A DNA stretch of 22,968 bases, taken from the NCBI GenBank assembly GCA_964626385.1, contig CAZVEO010000033.1:1-22968 (forward strand), given 5' to 3'. The position numbers and the translations under genes were made by a program. Each line of letters opens with the position of its first letter. The stretch's first letter is position 1. The notes under the pieces were generated by a model, which was given only the letters and a program-made list of their open reading frames with translations, was not told where the DNA came from and made no database searches. The DNA is from Scybalousia_A sp964626385. GTDB taxonomy: Bacteria > Bacteroidota > Bacteroidia > Bacteroidales > P3. Shown piece after piece: positions 15,580-22,924 of this stretch.

Positions 15580-15609
15580 CCAATAGATTATTATAAGTTA
15601 GCATTAGTT
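15580..15609 (-). repeat. Short 10-bp-period array (3 units), minus orientation
   Basis: On the minus strand the units are AACTAATGCT / AACTTATAAT / AATCTATTGG. No hairpin module of the GGCTTTGCCC type accompanies it, so this may be a decayed copy. Confidence 0.5.
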
Positions 15610-15631
15610 GAAAAAGAGCAAAATATTTTAT

Positions 15632-15665
15632 AAAAAAAAGAGAGTGTATTTTAATTACACTCTCT
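15632..15665 (-). terminator. Intrinsic terminator of the rnf operon
   Basis: A 10-bp perfect stem (15639-15648 with 15656-15665, arms AGAGAGTGTA and TACACTCTCT) closes a 7-base loop. On the minus strand a run of T follows from the eight A at 15632-15639. It lies 33 bases after the rnfE stop, exactly where rnfA would be expected. Confidence 0.92.
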
Positions 15666-15698
15666 AATAATATAAATTTTTGAACATGAAAAAGTTTC

Positions 15699-16292
15699 TT
15701 ATTTTTCGTATCTGCTCCTAAGTTTATTGACTATTGCTATCAAATAGCCAAGCACAATAAAGGCACCCGGAGGAAGTATAAACAAAAGGATTCCATCGCT
15801 ATCACCTATAAATTTTACTCCAAATATGGAACCTGCTCCCAAAACCTCTCTCACTATTCCCAAAATGGTAAGTGCAAGAGTAAAACCTAAACCTATACCT
15901 ATACCATCAAGCAAAGAATCAAAAGCATTGTTTCTGCTTGCAAAACTTTCTGCTCTTCCCAAAATAACGCAATTGACAACAATCAAAGGTATAAATATTC
16001 CAAGGCTCTTATTCAGTGCTGGAACATAGGCTTGCAAAAGAAGTTGGAGTATAGTAACAAAGGTTGCTATCACAACTATAAAGGCAGGAATACGCACCTT
16101 ATCGGGTACTACATTCTTTATAAGAGAAATAACCACGTTGGAGCACATTAATACAAACATGGTACAAACTCCCATACCCAAACCATTTATAGCCGAAGTT
16201 GTTGTTGCAAGAGTGGAACACATACCAAGCAACAAACAAAAAACAGGATTCTCTTTTATTATTCCGTTAAGTATTATCTTCATTCCTTTCAT
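15699..16292 (-). CDS. rnfE: Rnf electron transport complex subunit RnfE
   Basis: This 197-residue integral membrane protein belongs to the NqrD/RnfE side of the paralogous RnfA/RnfE pair. The start, KENPVFCLLLGMCSTLATTT (14-33), has the RnfE NPV...LG-C motif, followed by SAINGLGMG. Cys25 and Cys108 (VNCVILGRAESFA) are the conserved residues that bind the intramembrane iron-sulfur centre shared with RnfA. About six membrane segments are visible. It is the last gene of the operon: a terminator follows and no RnfA gene is present. Its start is preceded by AGGAG (16301-16305) that overlaps the rnfG stop. A second in-frame ATG lies three codons downstream. Confidence 0.94.
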   Translation of the reverse strand: MKGMKIILNGIIKENPVFCLLLGMCSTLATTTSAINGLGMGVCTMFVLMCSNVVISLIKNVVPDKVRIPAFIVVIATFVTILQLLLQAYVPALNKSLGIFIPLIVVNCVILGRAESFASRNNAFDSLLDGIGIGLGFTLALTILGIVREVLGAGSIFGVKFIGDSDGILLFILPPGAFIVLGYLIAIVNKLRSRYEK

Positions 16293-16300
16293 AATGGTAT

Positions 16301-16305
16301 CTCCT
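16301..16305 (-). promoter_or_regulatory. Shine-Dalgarno of rnfE, overlapping rnfG stop
   Basis: On the minus strand AGGAG lies 8 bases before the rnfE ATG at 16292. It shares bases with the TAG stop of rnfG, which points to coupled translation. Confidence 0.65.
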
Positions 16306-16882
16306 ATTTATTTTGATATTTCATAAATGATTCATATGCTTTCTGCACAGCAGTAAGGAAAGCCCTTGAGGTGATAGTTGAGGCCGTTATAGCATCTATA
16401 TCTCCTCCATCTTTTTTAACAATAAATTTTGTTGTTGTAGGATTTTTTCCTCTTATATCTCCTTTTGTCCTAAACCACTCTTCTGCTTTTAAGCCTAAAC
16501 CCGGTGTTTCCGCTGTTTCTAATATGGAATAATCGAAAACAGTGCCATCTTTTGTCAAACCTACCATTATTTTGATTTTTCCACCATAGCCGTTATTGTC
16601 ATAAGTCTCTACAGCAGCACCTACTAACTCTCCTCCTATAGTAGCAGGATAAATGACAAAAGCATCCTTGTAGCCCTTCAATTCTATCTTTGTTGCCTCT
16701 CCTAATTTGGCTTTCTTATCGGGAAGAACGTTTTTTATAGCATTTTCCTTATCATTCTTTATTGCTGTATCTATTGGTTTTTTTGTTATAGCATATGTTC
16801 CACAAAGCAATGCCGAAGCAAGCAATGTAACCAAAGCCAAACAAACAACCATATTTCTCATTGAAGATTCTAACTTTGCCAT
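16304..16882 (-). CDS. rnfG: Rnf electron transport complex subunit RnfG
   Basis: The 192-residue protein has one N-terminal membrane helix (about 9-32) and a periplasmic FMN-binding domain. The conserved ETPGLG (125-130) is present. The flavinylation motif reads DAITASTIT (163-171), with Thr169 as the residue to which ApbE attaches FMN; most homologs have SGAT where this has TAST. RnfG carries electrons within the ferredoxin:NAD+ oxidoreductase on the outer face of the inner membrane. It follows rnfD by 9 bases, and the strong Shine-Dalgarno AGGGAGG overlaps the rnfD stop. No apbE is seen in the window. Confidence 0.94.
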   Translation of the reverse strand: MAKLESSMRNMVVCLALVTLLASALLCGTYAITKKPIDTAIKNDKENAIKNVLPDKKAKLGEATKIELKGYKDAFVIYPATIGGELVGAAVETYDNNGYGGKIKIMVGLTKDGTVFDYSILETAETPGLGLKAEEWFRTKGDIRGKNPTTTKFIVKKDGGDIDAITASTITSRAFLTAVQKAYESFMKYQNK

Positions 16883-16886
16883 ATTT

Positions 16887-16893
16887 CCTCCCT
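16887..16893 (-). promoter_or_regulatory. Shine-Dalgarno of rnfG, overlapping rnfD stop
   Basis: AGGGAGG on the minus strand ends 4 bases before the rnfG ATG and includes part of the rnfD TAG. It is one of four clear GGAG-type sites within this operon. Confidence 0.7.
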
Positions 16894-17860
16894 ATTTTTT
16901 ATATCCAAACTTATCTGTTTTAACAAATTTATTTATCAAAGGAGTAACACCATTCATAATAAGAATAGCAAAAGAAACTCCTTCTGGCATAGGTCCAAAA
17001 CAACGGAAGATAATTGTAAGAATACCACAACCACAACCAAAAATGATTTGCCCCTTATGTGTTATAGGCGAGGTTACCATATCTGTTGCCATAAACACTG
17101 CTCCAAGCATCATACCTCCGGCAAGCAAATGATATATAGGAGCAACATATTCTGTAGGGTTTACAAGATGAAGAATCAAAGCAAATATAAACGCTGAACC
17201 CAAAAATGATACTGGAATATGCCAAGAAATAATCTTTCTGCATAACATATAAATACCACCTATAAGTATTGCTATTGCTGATATTTCTCCAAAAGAACCT
17301 CCTACATTACCTACAAGCATATCCATAACCGTGGGCAATTCTCCTCCTTGTTTGATAAGGCTTAGAGTTGTAGGTCCTGTAATGGTGTCCGCTATACCCG
17401 AGCCAAACAAAGGAGAAGGCTTTGGCCAAGCACTCATTGCCATATCAGTAGGAAAAGAAAGGAACAAGAAGACTCTACCTACAAGAGCAGGGTTAAAGGG
17501 ATTCTTTCCCAAACCGCCAAAAGTCATCTTGCCAACTCCTATAGCAACAAGAGAACCAAGAATTATAAGCCATAAAGGTAAAGAAGAAGGCACGTTAAAG
17601 GCAAGCAACATACCTGTTATCACTGCAGAACCATCGCTTATAGTTGAAAGGTTGCCTTTTAATATGTATTTTTGTATAACCCATTCAAAGAAAAGACAGG
17701 ATGCCACACTGACCAATGTCAAAACCAAAGCGTCTATACCAAAAAAGTATATACTGACAAGTAAGGCCGGCAGCATCGCAATAATCACACCCCACATTAT
17801 CTTTTTAGTTGACATGGTGCTATGAACATGAGGTGAACCTGATATACTAAATATTGACAT
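16892..17860 (-). CDS. rnfD: Rnf electron transport complex subunit RnfD
   Basis: The 322-residue polytopic membrane protein is an NqrB/RnfD homolog. Typical elements are SDGSAVITGMLLAFNVPSS (75-93), GGLGKNPFNPALVGRVF (115-131) and the flavin-attachment segment DTITGPTTLS (158-167), where Thr164 is the likely covalent FMN site. About ten hydrophobic segments are visible. RnfD is part of the ion-translocating core. It lies 47 bases after rnfC, the widest gap in the operon, and is the only downstream rnf gene here without a clear Shine-Dalgarno. Confidence 0.95.
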   Translation of the reverse strand: MSIFSISGSPHVHSTMSTKKIMWGVIIAMLPALLVSIYFFGIDALVLTLVSVASCLFFEWVIQKYILKGNLSTISDGSAVITGMLLAFNVPSSLPLWLIILGSLVAIGVGKMTFGGLGKNPFNPALVGRVFLFLSFPTDMAMSAWPKPSPLFGSGIADTITGPTTLSLIKQGGELPTVMDMLVGNVGGSFGEISAIAILIGGIYMLCRKIISWHIPVSFLGSAFIFALILHLVNPTEYVAPIYHLLAGGMMLGAVFMATDMVTSPITHKGQIIFGCGCGILTIIFRCFGPMPEGVSFAILIMNGVTPLINKFVKTDKFGYKK

Positions 17861-17907
17861 GTTTTTGTATTTTTATAATCTAAATTACTCTAAAACTATT
17901 CTAAATT

Positions 17908-19245
17908 TTATTTCTGTGCTCTTGCTCTACGCAAAGCTCCTACTCTAAACTTACCTACTCTTATCAAGTCTAGCAAAGGACGATTGGCAGGACAGGTAAA
18001 TAGGCAACAGCCACACTCTATACAATCCATAACACATTCTTTCTCTGCCTCTTCCCACTTATCTTGAGAGCAAAGTATGGAAAGTAATACCGGCTCTAGA
18101 CCCATAGGACAAGCCTCAACACATTTTCCGCAACGTATACAAGGTGTGGCCTCTGAGCGTTTTGCCTCTTTATTATTCATTACAAGAATACTGGAAGTTG
18201 TTTTTACCGTAGGTGCCGAAGTATCCATAATAGCCTTGCCCATCATAGGGCCTCCGCTTATAAGTTTTCCCGTATCCTCAGGTAATCCTCCGCAATAATC
18301 TATTATTTCTTGCAAAGGTGTTCCTACCCTAACCAAAAGATTTTTTTGATTTTCTGCTTTAACGCTCTTACCCGTAAAAGTAAGTACGTTATCTATCAAA
18401 GGACGATTTTTCTGCACAGCATAATAGATAGCCAAAGCAGTACCCACATTATCAACCACACAACCAACCTCTATAGGCAACTTTCCACTTGGCACTTCTC
18501 TTCCCGTAAGAGCATTTATCAATTGTTTCTCTGCTCCCTGCGGATATTTCAATTGCAAAGGTACAACACTTGTACCATTGTATTTTTTTGCCATTTCGGA
18601 CATCATACTTATTGCCTCTGGCTTGTTATTCTCTATTCCTATAAGTGCAGTATTTATACCCAAAGCCTTCTTCATTATTTCTATTCCTATGAAGATTTCT
18701 TCGGTATTTTCTACCATTATTCTATTATCAGAGGTTAAATAAGGCTCACATTCTACTCCATTAATTATGAGAAACTCAGCCTTTTTGCCTTCAGGTACCA
18801 TATATTTTACATTGGTAGGAAAGGCCGCTCCTCCAAGACCAACAACACCACAGTCTTTCATTCTCTGCACAATATCCTTAGCCTCAAGTGTTATTTCTCT
18901 TTTAATTTCGTTGGAGGTATCTATGCCTTCCTCCCACTCATCTCCCTCTACATCTATATATACAGCAGGCTTTTTAAAGCCATTGAAATCTGTAGCCATA
19001 TCCACCTTAGTAACCGTGCCAGAATAAGGTGAATGAGTGTTGGCACAAATAAAGGCTGAAGCCTCGGCTATTTTGGTGCCAACTTTTACTTTATCGCCTT
19101 TCTTTACCAAACAAGTAGCAGGAGCACCAAGATGTTGTGAAACAAAAACTACTGCTTTCTTTGTTAGAGGAAATATTTCTATTTTGTTATTAGAAGCAAG
19201 TTTATTTTCCTCAGGATGAACTCCACCTTTATTAAATGTTTTCAT
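17908..19245 (-). CDS. rnfC: Rnf electron transport complex subunit RnfC
   Basis: The 445-residue peripheral subunit faces the cytoplasm and carries the NAD(H)/FMN site. It opens with the RnfC signature FNKGGVHPEENK. GVVGLGGAAFPT near 133 marks the Nqo1-like Rossmann region, and NGVECEPYLTSDNR follows. Two [4Fe-4S] motifs lie near the C-terminus: Cys369/372/375/379 and Cys408/411/414/418. The length is normal for the Bacteroidales/clostridial type, without the long Ala-rich tail of the E. coli protein. The start overlaps the rnfB stop by 14 bases and has AAAGGAG 8 bases upstream, so it is translationally linked to rnfB. Confidence 0.96.
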   Translation of the reverse strand: MKTFNKGGVHPEENKLASNNKIEIFPLTKKAVVFVSQHLGAPATCLVKKGDKVKVGTKIAEASAFICANTHSPYSGTVTKVDMATDFNGFKKPAVYIDVEGDEWEEGIDTSNEIKREITLEAKDIVQRMKDCGVVGLGGAAFPTNVKYMVPEGKKAEFLIINGVECEPYLTSDNRIMVENTEEIFIGIEIMKKALGINTALIGIENNKPEAISMMSEMAKKYNGTSVVPLQLKYPQGAEKQLINALTGREVPSGKLPIEVGCVVDNVGTALAIYYAVQKNRPLIDNVLTFTGKSVKAENQKNLLVRVGTPLQEIIDYCGGLPEDTGKLISGGPMMGKAIMDTSAPTVKTTSSILVMNNKEAKRSEATPCIRCGKCVEACPMGLEPVLLSILCSQDKWEEAEKECVMDCIECGCCLFTCPANRPLLDLIRVGKFRVGALRRARAQK

Positions 19246-20173
19246 TCTCTATGCTCCTTTCTTGTTGAGTATTGTTATTTGTATTTTCTTGTGTCTTAGG
19301 AGTTTCTGTTTTTTGTTCTTGTGTAGTAGCCGAAGGTTCTACCTTTGGTTTTGCTACAGGGAAATTTACAGCATGTATGGCTCCCGTAGGACAGGCTTCA
19401 ACGCACTTGCGACACATTTTGCATTTATTAAAATCTATATAAGAAAGATTATTTTCTATTGTTATAGCACCAAAAGGACATACTTTTTCACACTTACCAC
19501 AACCTATGCAAGCCACATCGCAATTCTTTTTTGCCACCGCACCTTTTTCCTTATTGATACAATAAACAAAAACTCTACGATTTTTAGGTCCTTTTTTCCT
19601 TAATTCTATCACTCCTCTTGGGCAAGCCTTTACGCAGGCACCACAGGCAACACATTTATCCTCACTGACCTCTGGCAAACCTGTTTTTTCATTAATGAAA
19701 AGAGCATCAAACTTACAAGCCTTTGCACAATTGCCAAGCCCCAAACAACCAAAAGAACAGCCTCCTTCTCCTGCAAAGTTTTGATTGGCAACTACACAAT
19801 CCATTGCTCCATTGTATTCTACTTTTTTGTGAGTATTACATTTGCCTCCATTACATCTTACTACTGCTATCATAGGCTCACTTTCTGAGGCTTGCAAGCC
19901 CATAATATCCGCAACTTGACTCATAACTGCAGAACCACCGACAGGACAAAATTTTCCGTCCAAATTGCCCGATTTTACAATTGCCTCAGCCAAAGATCTA
20001 CAACCAGCAAAACCACATCCACCACAATTGGCTCCAGGTAGTTTTTCTGTAACTTGGTCAATACGAGGGTCTTCTACAACTTTGAATTTTTGTGCAACAA
20101 GATACAACACTAGCGAGAGAATAATGCCCGCTATTGTCAAAGCAATAACACCATAAATAATAATTGTTCCCAT
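19232..20173 (-). CDS. rnfB: Rnf electron transport complex subunit RnfB
   Basis: With the start at 20173 the protein has 313 residues. A membrane helix (2-27) comes first, then a [4Fe-4S] Fes domain with Cys50, 53, 58 and 76 (CGGCGFAGC). Ferredoxin-type clusters follow, with clear CxxCxxC runs at 174-184, 222-232 and 251-261, plus further Cys at 139-153. This multi-cluster form is the ferredoxin-accepting entry subunit. The last 40 residues are a low-complexity Thr/Gln/Asn/Glu tail. The frame is open 65 codons further upstream, but that part has no family features and crosses the promoter. The ATG at 20173 has AAGGAG 4 bases before it. It is the first gene of the rnf operon. Confidence 0.95.
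   Translation of the reverse strand: MGTIIIYGVIALTIAGIILSLVLYLVAQKFKVVEDPRIDQVTEKLPGANCGGCGFAGCRSLAEAIVKSGNLDGKFCPVGGSAVMSQVADIMGLQASESEPMIAVVRCNGGKCNTHKKVEYNGAMDCVVANQNFAGEGGCSFGCLGLGNCAKACKFDALFINEKTGLPEVSEDKCVACGACVKACPRGVIELRKKGPKNRRVFVYCINKEKGAVAKKNCDVACIGCGKCEKVCPFGAITIENNLSYIDFNKCKMCRKCVEACPTGAIHAVNFPVAKPKVEPSATTQEQKTETPKTQENTNNNTQQERSIENENI
19254..19260 (-). promoter_or_regulatory. Shine-Dalgarno of rnfC
   Basis: AAAGGAG on the minus strand, 8 bases before the rnfC ATG at 19245 and inside the 3' end of rnfB. Confidence 0.65.
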
Positions 20174-20177
20174 TCTA

Positions 20178-20183
20178 CTCCTT
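20178..20183 (-). promoter_or_regulatory. Shine-Dalgarno fixing the rnfB start
   Basis: AAGGAG on the minus strand lies 4 bases before the ATG at 20173. It decides for this start over the longer open frame. Confidence 0.75.
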
Positions 20184-20205
20184 AAACTTTTATAAGTTGA
20201 AGTTG

Positions 20206-20213
20206 CAAAGTTA
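20206..20213 (-). promoter_or_regulatory. -7 box of the rnf operon
   Basis: TAACTTTG on the minus strand, 32 bases before the rnfB ATG. The -33 element is not clear. It is divergent from the flippase promoter at 20252-20283. Confidence 0.65.
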
Positions 20214-20251
20214 GTACTTTTTTTAATGAATAAAGTTATGAAATAACAAAA

Positions 20252-20283
20252 TTTTGCAATTTCTTGCCAAATTATTAACTTTG
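20252..20283 (+). promoter_or_regulatory. Promoter of the flippase-barrel unit
   Basis: TTTTG (20252-20256) and TAACTTTG (20276-20283) are 19 bases apart and match the Bacteroidota consensus. A GGGAGG Shine-Dalgarno follows at 20297-20302, 4 bases before the ATG. Confidence 0.78.
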
Positions 20284-20306
20284 CAAAAAAATGAGAGGGA
20301 GGTTTA

Positions 20307-21491
20307 ATGTTGAAAAATATTTTTAATACACTATTTACTAAATTTACATTTGCAGCCATAAATTTCATTATTTTGATAGTCGTATCTCATGCTTTGGGAA
20401 CGGCTGGCAAAGGAGAGCAAGCCATAATATCGTTTAATGTATATGTGTCTATGCTTGTACTTACTCTTATAGGTAACTCAACATTAATATATTTAACTCC
20501 AAGAAAGAAGTTTTCTACCCTCTTTTTTCCGTCACTGATATGGATTGTTATATGTAGTATAACAATAACTTTGTTTGTAGGATGGGAACCTAAGATAATA
20601 ATTTTGATAGCTTTTTTTGGTGCATTGAGCGAAATCAACTATTATACTCTTATGGGAAAAGAAAGGGTGATTGTTGCCAATGGAGTAAAACTTGTTATCT
20701 GTCTCACCAACATTTTTATAATGGGAACACTTTTTGTTTTAGGCAAGTTTGACAATGTTATGCAATATGTTTATTCCGTGTTGGTGGCTCATTTTTTTGG
20801 ATTTTTATATGGTTTTATTGCTTTGAGAAAAGAATATTCTAAACTCAAAATTCCTTCTATAAAACAATTGATAAAAAATTTCAAACTTCTTTTTTCTCTT
20901 GGTTTTATTAAGCAATTAGGTAGCATAGCACAAACATATAATTATAGAGTAGCGTTTATTTTCTTATCAAAATACTGCTCGGAAAGCTTGGTAGGTATCT
21001 ATTCCAACGCTTGCTCAGTCGGAGAGGCTGTTATGTTGTTTGGCACCTCGTTAGCTGTTGTACAATATTCTAAATTGAGCAATACCAATGACAAAAAAAT
21101 GAGTTTGCAACTTACCCTTAAACTTACTCGTGCTAATGCAATATTTACCTTTATTACACTTTTGATACTATGCTTATTACCAAATAGTTTCTGGGTTTTG
21201 TTATTTGGAAATGGATTTGAACAAGTGGGGTATATTGTAAGGTTGTTGGCTTTGGGTATTATGCTTTTGAGTTGTGCGTCAAACTTTACCCAATACTTCG
21301 CCTCCAAAGGCAATTTTACCATTTCCACCGGAGCAGCAATAATAGGTTTGGCTGTTACTTTGGTTTTATGTTATATTCTTATACCTAAATATAATATTGT
21401 AGGAGCAGCTTGGGCAGCTTGTGCTTCGTATAGCGTTACTTTTGTAGTGGAATTGTTTTACTTCTTACGATGGAAAAAAAGAAACTATTAA
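20307..21491 (+). CDS. Polysaccharide/lipid flippase, Wzx-like (MOP superfamily)
   Basis: The 394-residue protein is almost entirely membrane-spanning, with about 10-12 hydrophobic segments. The N-terminus, MLKNIFNTLFTKFTFAAINF followed by VSHALGTAGKGEQAI, is the pattern of oligosaccharide flippases of the polysaccharide-transport group in the MOP superfamily. Such proteins move undecaprenyl-linked glycan units across the inner membrane. No glycosyltransferases are adjacent, so the substrate is open. It is divergent from rnfB and has its own promoter and Shine-Dalgarno. Its last 22 bases overlap the start of an outer-membrane barrel gene, suggesting the two act in one envelope process. Confidence 0.85.
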   Translation: MLKNIFNTLFTKFTFAAINFIILIVVSHALGTAGKGEQAIISFNVYVSMLVLTLIGNSTLIYLTPRKKFSTLFFPSLIWIVICSITITLFVGWEPKIIILIAFFGALSEINYYTLMGKERVIVANGVKLVICLTNIFIMGTLFVLGKFDNVMQYVYSVLVAHFFGFLYGFIALRKEYSKLKIPSIKQLIKNFKLLFSLGFIKQLGSIAQTYNYRVAFIFLSKYCSESLVGIYSNACSVGEAVMLFGTSLAVVQYSKLSNTNDKKMSLQLTLKLTRANAIFTFITLLILCLLPNSFWVLLFGNGFEQVGYIVRLLALGIMLLSCASNFTQYFASKGNFTISTGAAIIGLAVTLVLCYILIPKYNIVGAAWAACASYSVTFVVELFYFLRWKKRNY

Positions 21492-22717
21492 TACTATATA
21501 TTTTTGTTCTTTTATCTGTACCTATCATTGCTCAAAGAGAGCCATCTTATCAACCTTTAACACAAAATGAGCAAAAAGACATAGAACAATCACTATACAA
21601 TAGGAATTTGAGCAATTTTTTGGTTACACAAGCCTTACCTATTGGTCCCATAAGCCTTACAAATGTTCTTAATATGATTAGCCACAACCCAATTGAAGGT
21701 ACTCGTATGAGGTTGTCTTTGCAAACAAATAATAAATTTTCAAAGCGTTTGGGACTTAGCGGTATGATAGCATACGGTACAGAGGATAAAAAGTTAAAAT
21801 ATTCCTTAGGAATGGCTTATAATTTTGCAAAAAAGCCTAAAGGAGTTTATTCTTTTCCTGCTTCAACTCTTGCTTTGACTTATAGTTACAATACTTATAT
21901 TCCTTCTTATCCCAACTATGATATTGCTTATTTTTCTTTGGGAGACTGGGATAGATTTTATATGGGAAGAAAAGAAACGGTCGTTTTAAGTTTTTTACAA
22001 GATTTTACCTCTAATACTTCCATTAGTCCATTTGTCAGTTACGAAAAAATACACTCTTACTTATTGTATGACAAAGGTAATATTACCCAAATGCTTTCAC
22101 CTTTTGAAAACTTAGAAAACTATGCCGGTGGAATGAGTTTTTCTTTTTCACCTGCAAAGGATAAGGTATTATTGCTAAATATACTTAACTCTCGTTTTTA
22201 TTATTTTCCTACAACTTTAAATCTCACATATACATATAACTATCAAAAATATCAAGGAGAAAATTATTATCACTACGCCACCCTATCAGCACAACATAGA
22301 TTTTATTTTAGACCTATGGCTTTAGACGTTAAAGTAATAGGAGGTAAAATATTTGGAGAAAGTTATGATTATACCTATTTTTCTCCTAATTATAGGGTTG
22401 GAGATGTTTCTAATATATTTGGCTTTAATCTATATTCAGATGTAGAAATGAGATTTAAAGAATACGTACAAACTTTCCTTCAATTCAATTTTGGAGGAGT
22501 TGTTTTGGACAATATCAAATTTATTAAACAATTTAAACCCAACGAATTTATTAATTTTAAAGCCTTATTTACAGAAAATTATCAGCCATATATGGAGGTT
22601 GGTGTGGGGATAGACCATATTTTAACTTTTCTTGGTGTAGAATTAGTCAGACGTATAGCTTCCAAAAATCCTATGAATATGCCAGAATGGGGTATAAAAC
22701 TAAGATGCACTTTATAA
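21470..22717 (+). CDS. Outer-membrane beta-barrel protein, DUF5686-like barrel
   Basis: The 415-residue protein has a signal peptide ending PIIAQ and then alternating aromatic/polar strands to the end, typical of an outer-membrane barrel. The segment HNPIEGTRMRLSLQTNNKFS followed by GLSGMIAYGTEDKKLKYSLG closely resembles the barrel of DUF5686 proteins, as does the end VELVRRIASKNPMNMPEWGIKLRCTL. Full DUF5686 proteins are about twice this length and carry a carboxypeptidase-like N-terminal domain, which is absent here. The start lies inside the flippase gene, 22 bases before its stop, so translation is probably coupled. The function is unknown; a role in surface glycan handling is inference from the neighbour. 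Confidence 0.75.
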   Translation: MEKKKLLILYIFVLLSVPIIAQREPSYQPLTQNEQKDIEQSLYNRNLSNFLVTQALPIGPISLTNVLNMISHNPIEGTRMRLSLQTNNKFSKRLGLSGMIAYGTEDKKLKYSLGMAYNFAKKPKGVYSFPASTLALTYSYNTYIPSYPNYDIAYFSLGDWDRFYMGRKETVVLSFLQDFTSNTSISPFVSYEKIHSYLLYDKGNITQMLSPFENLENYAGGMSFSFSPAKDKVLLLNILNSRFYYFPTTLNLTYTYNYQKYQGENYYHYATLSAQHRFYFRPMALDVKVIGGKIFGESYDYTYFSPNYRVGDVSNIFGFNLYSDVEMRFKEYVQTFLQFNFGGVVLDNIKFIKQFKPNEFINFKALFTENYQPYMEVGVGIDHILTFLGVELVRRIASKNPMNMPEWGIKLRCTL

Positions 22718-22779
22718 AAATTAGCGTTTTTATAAATTAATGCTAACACAATGTAAAAAAGGAATAAAAAAAAAGTAAC

Positions 22780-22841
22780 GGCTTTGCCTTTATAGAACAC
22801 ACTGTGGGTGCAGGCACAGCCTGTTTTATATGGGCACAGCC
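22780..22841 (+). repeat. Complete palindromic hairpin-family module
   Basis: The left arm GGCTTTGCCTTTATAGAACA (22780-22799) and right arm TGTTTTATATGGGCACAGCC (22822-22841) are imperfect inverted copies of each other. The centre contains CAGGC-aca-GCCTG. Transcribed, this gives a long hairpin that may end the flippase-barrel transcript. It matches 286-330 at about 38 of 45 positions. Confidence 0.8.
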
Positions 22842-22862
22842 TCTACAAAGATATTTTTTAAT

Positions 22863-22915
22863 GGCTTTGCTCTTATAAAACTGGCAATACCTGCAAACCT
22901 ATCAAAACTAACGAA
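22863..22915 (+). repeat. Partial hairpin module with short decamer array
   Basis: GGCTTTGCTCTTATAAAACT (22863-22882) is a partial module. It is followed after a few bases by AACCTATCAA / AACTAACGAA (22896-22915), two 10-bp units. The order module then decamers repeats that at the left end of the window. Confidence 0.6.
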
Positions 22916-22924
22916 AAAAATGAG

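Noticed and set aside
20174..20368. 65-residue N-terminal extension of RnfB
   Set aside because: It overlaps the promoter region and the start of the divergent flippase gene, has no family features, and a well-placed AAGGAG marks the ATG at 20173.
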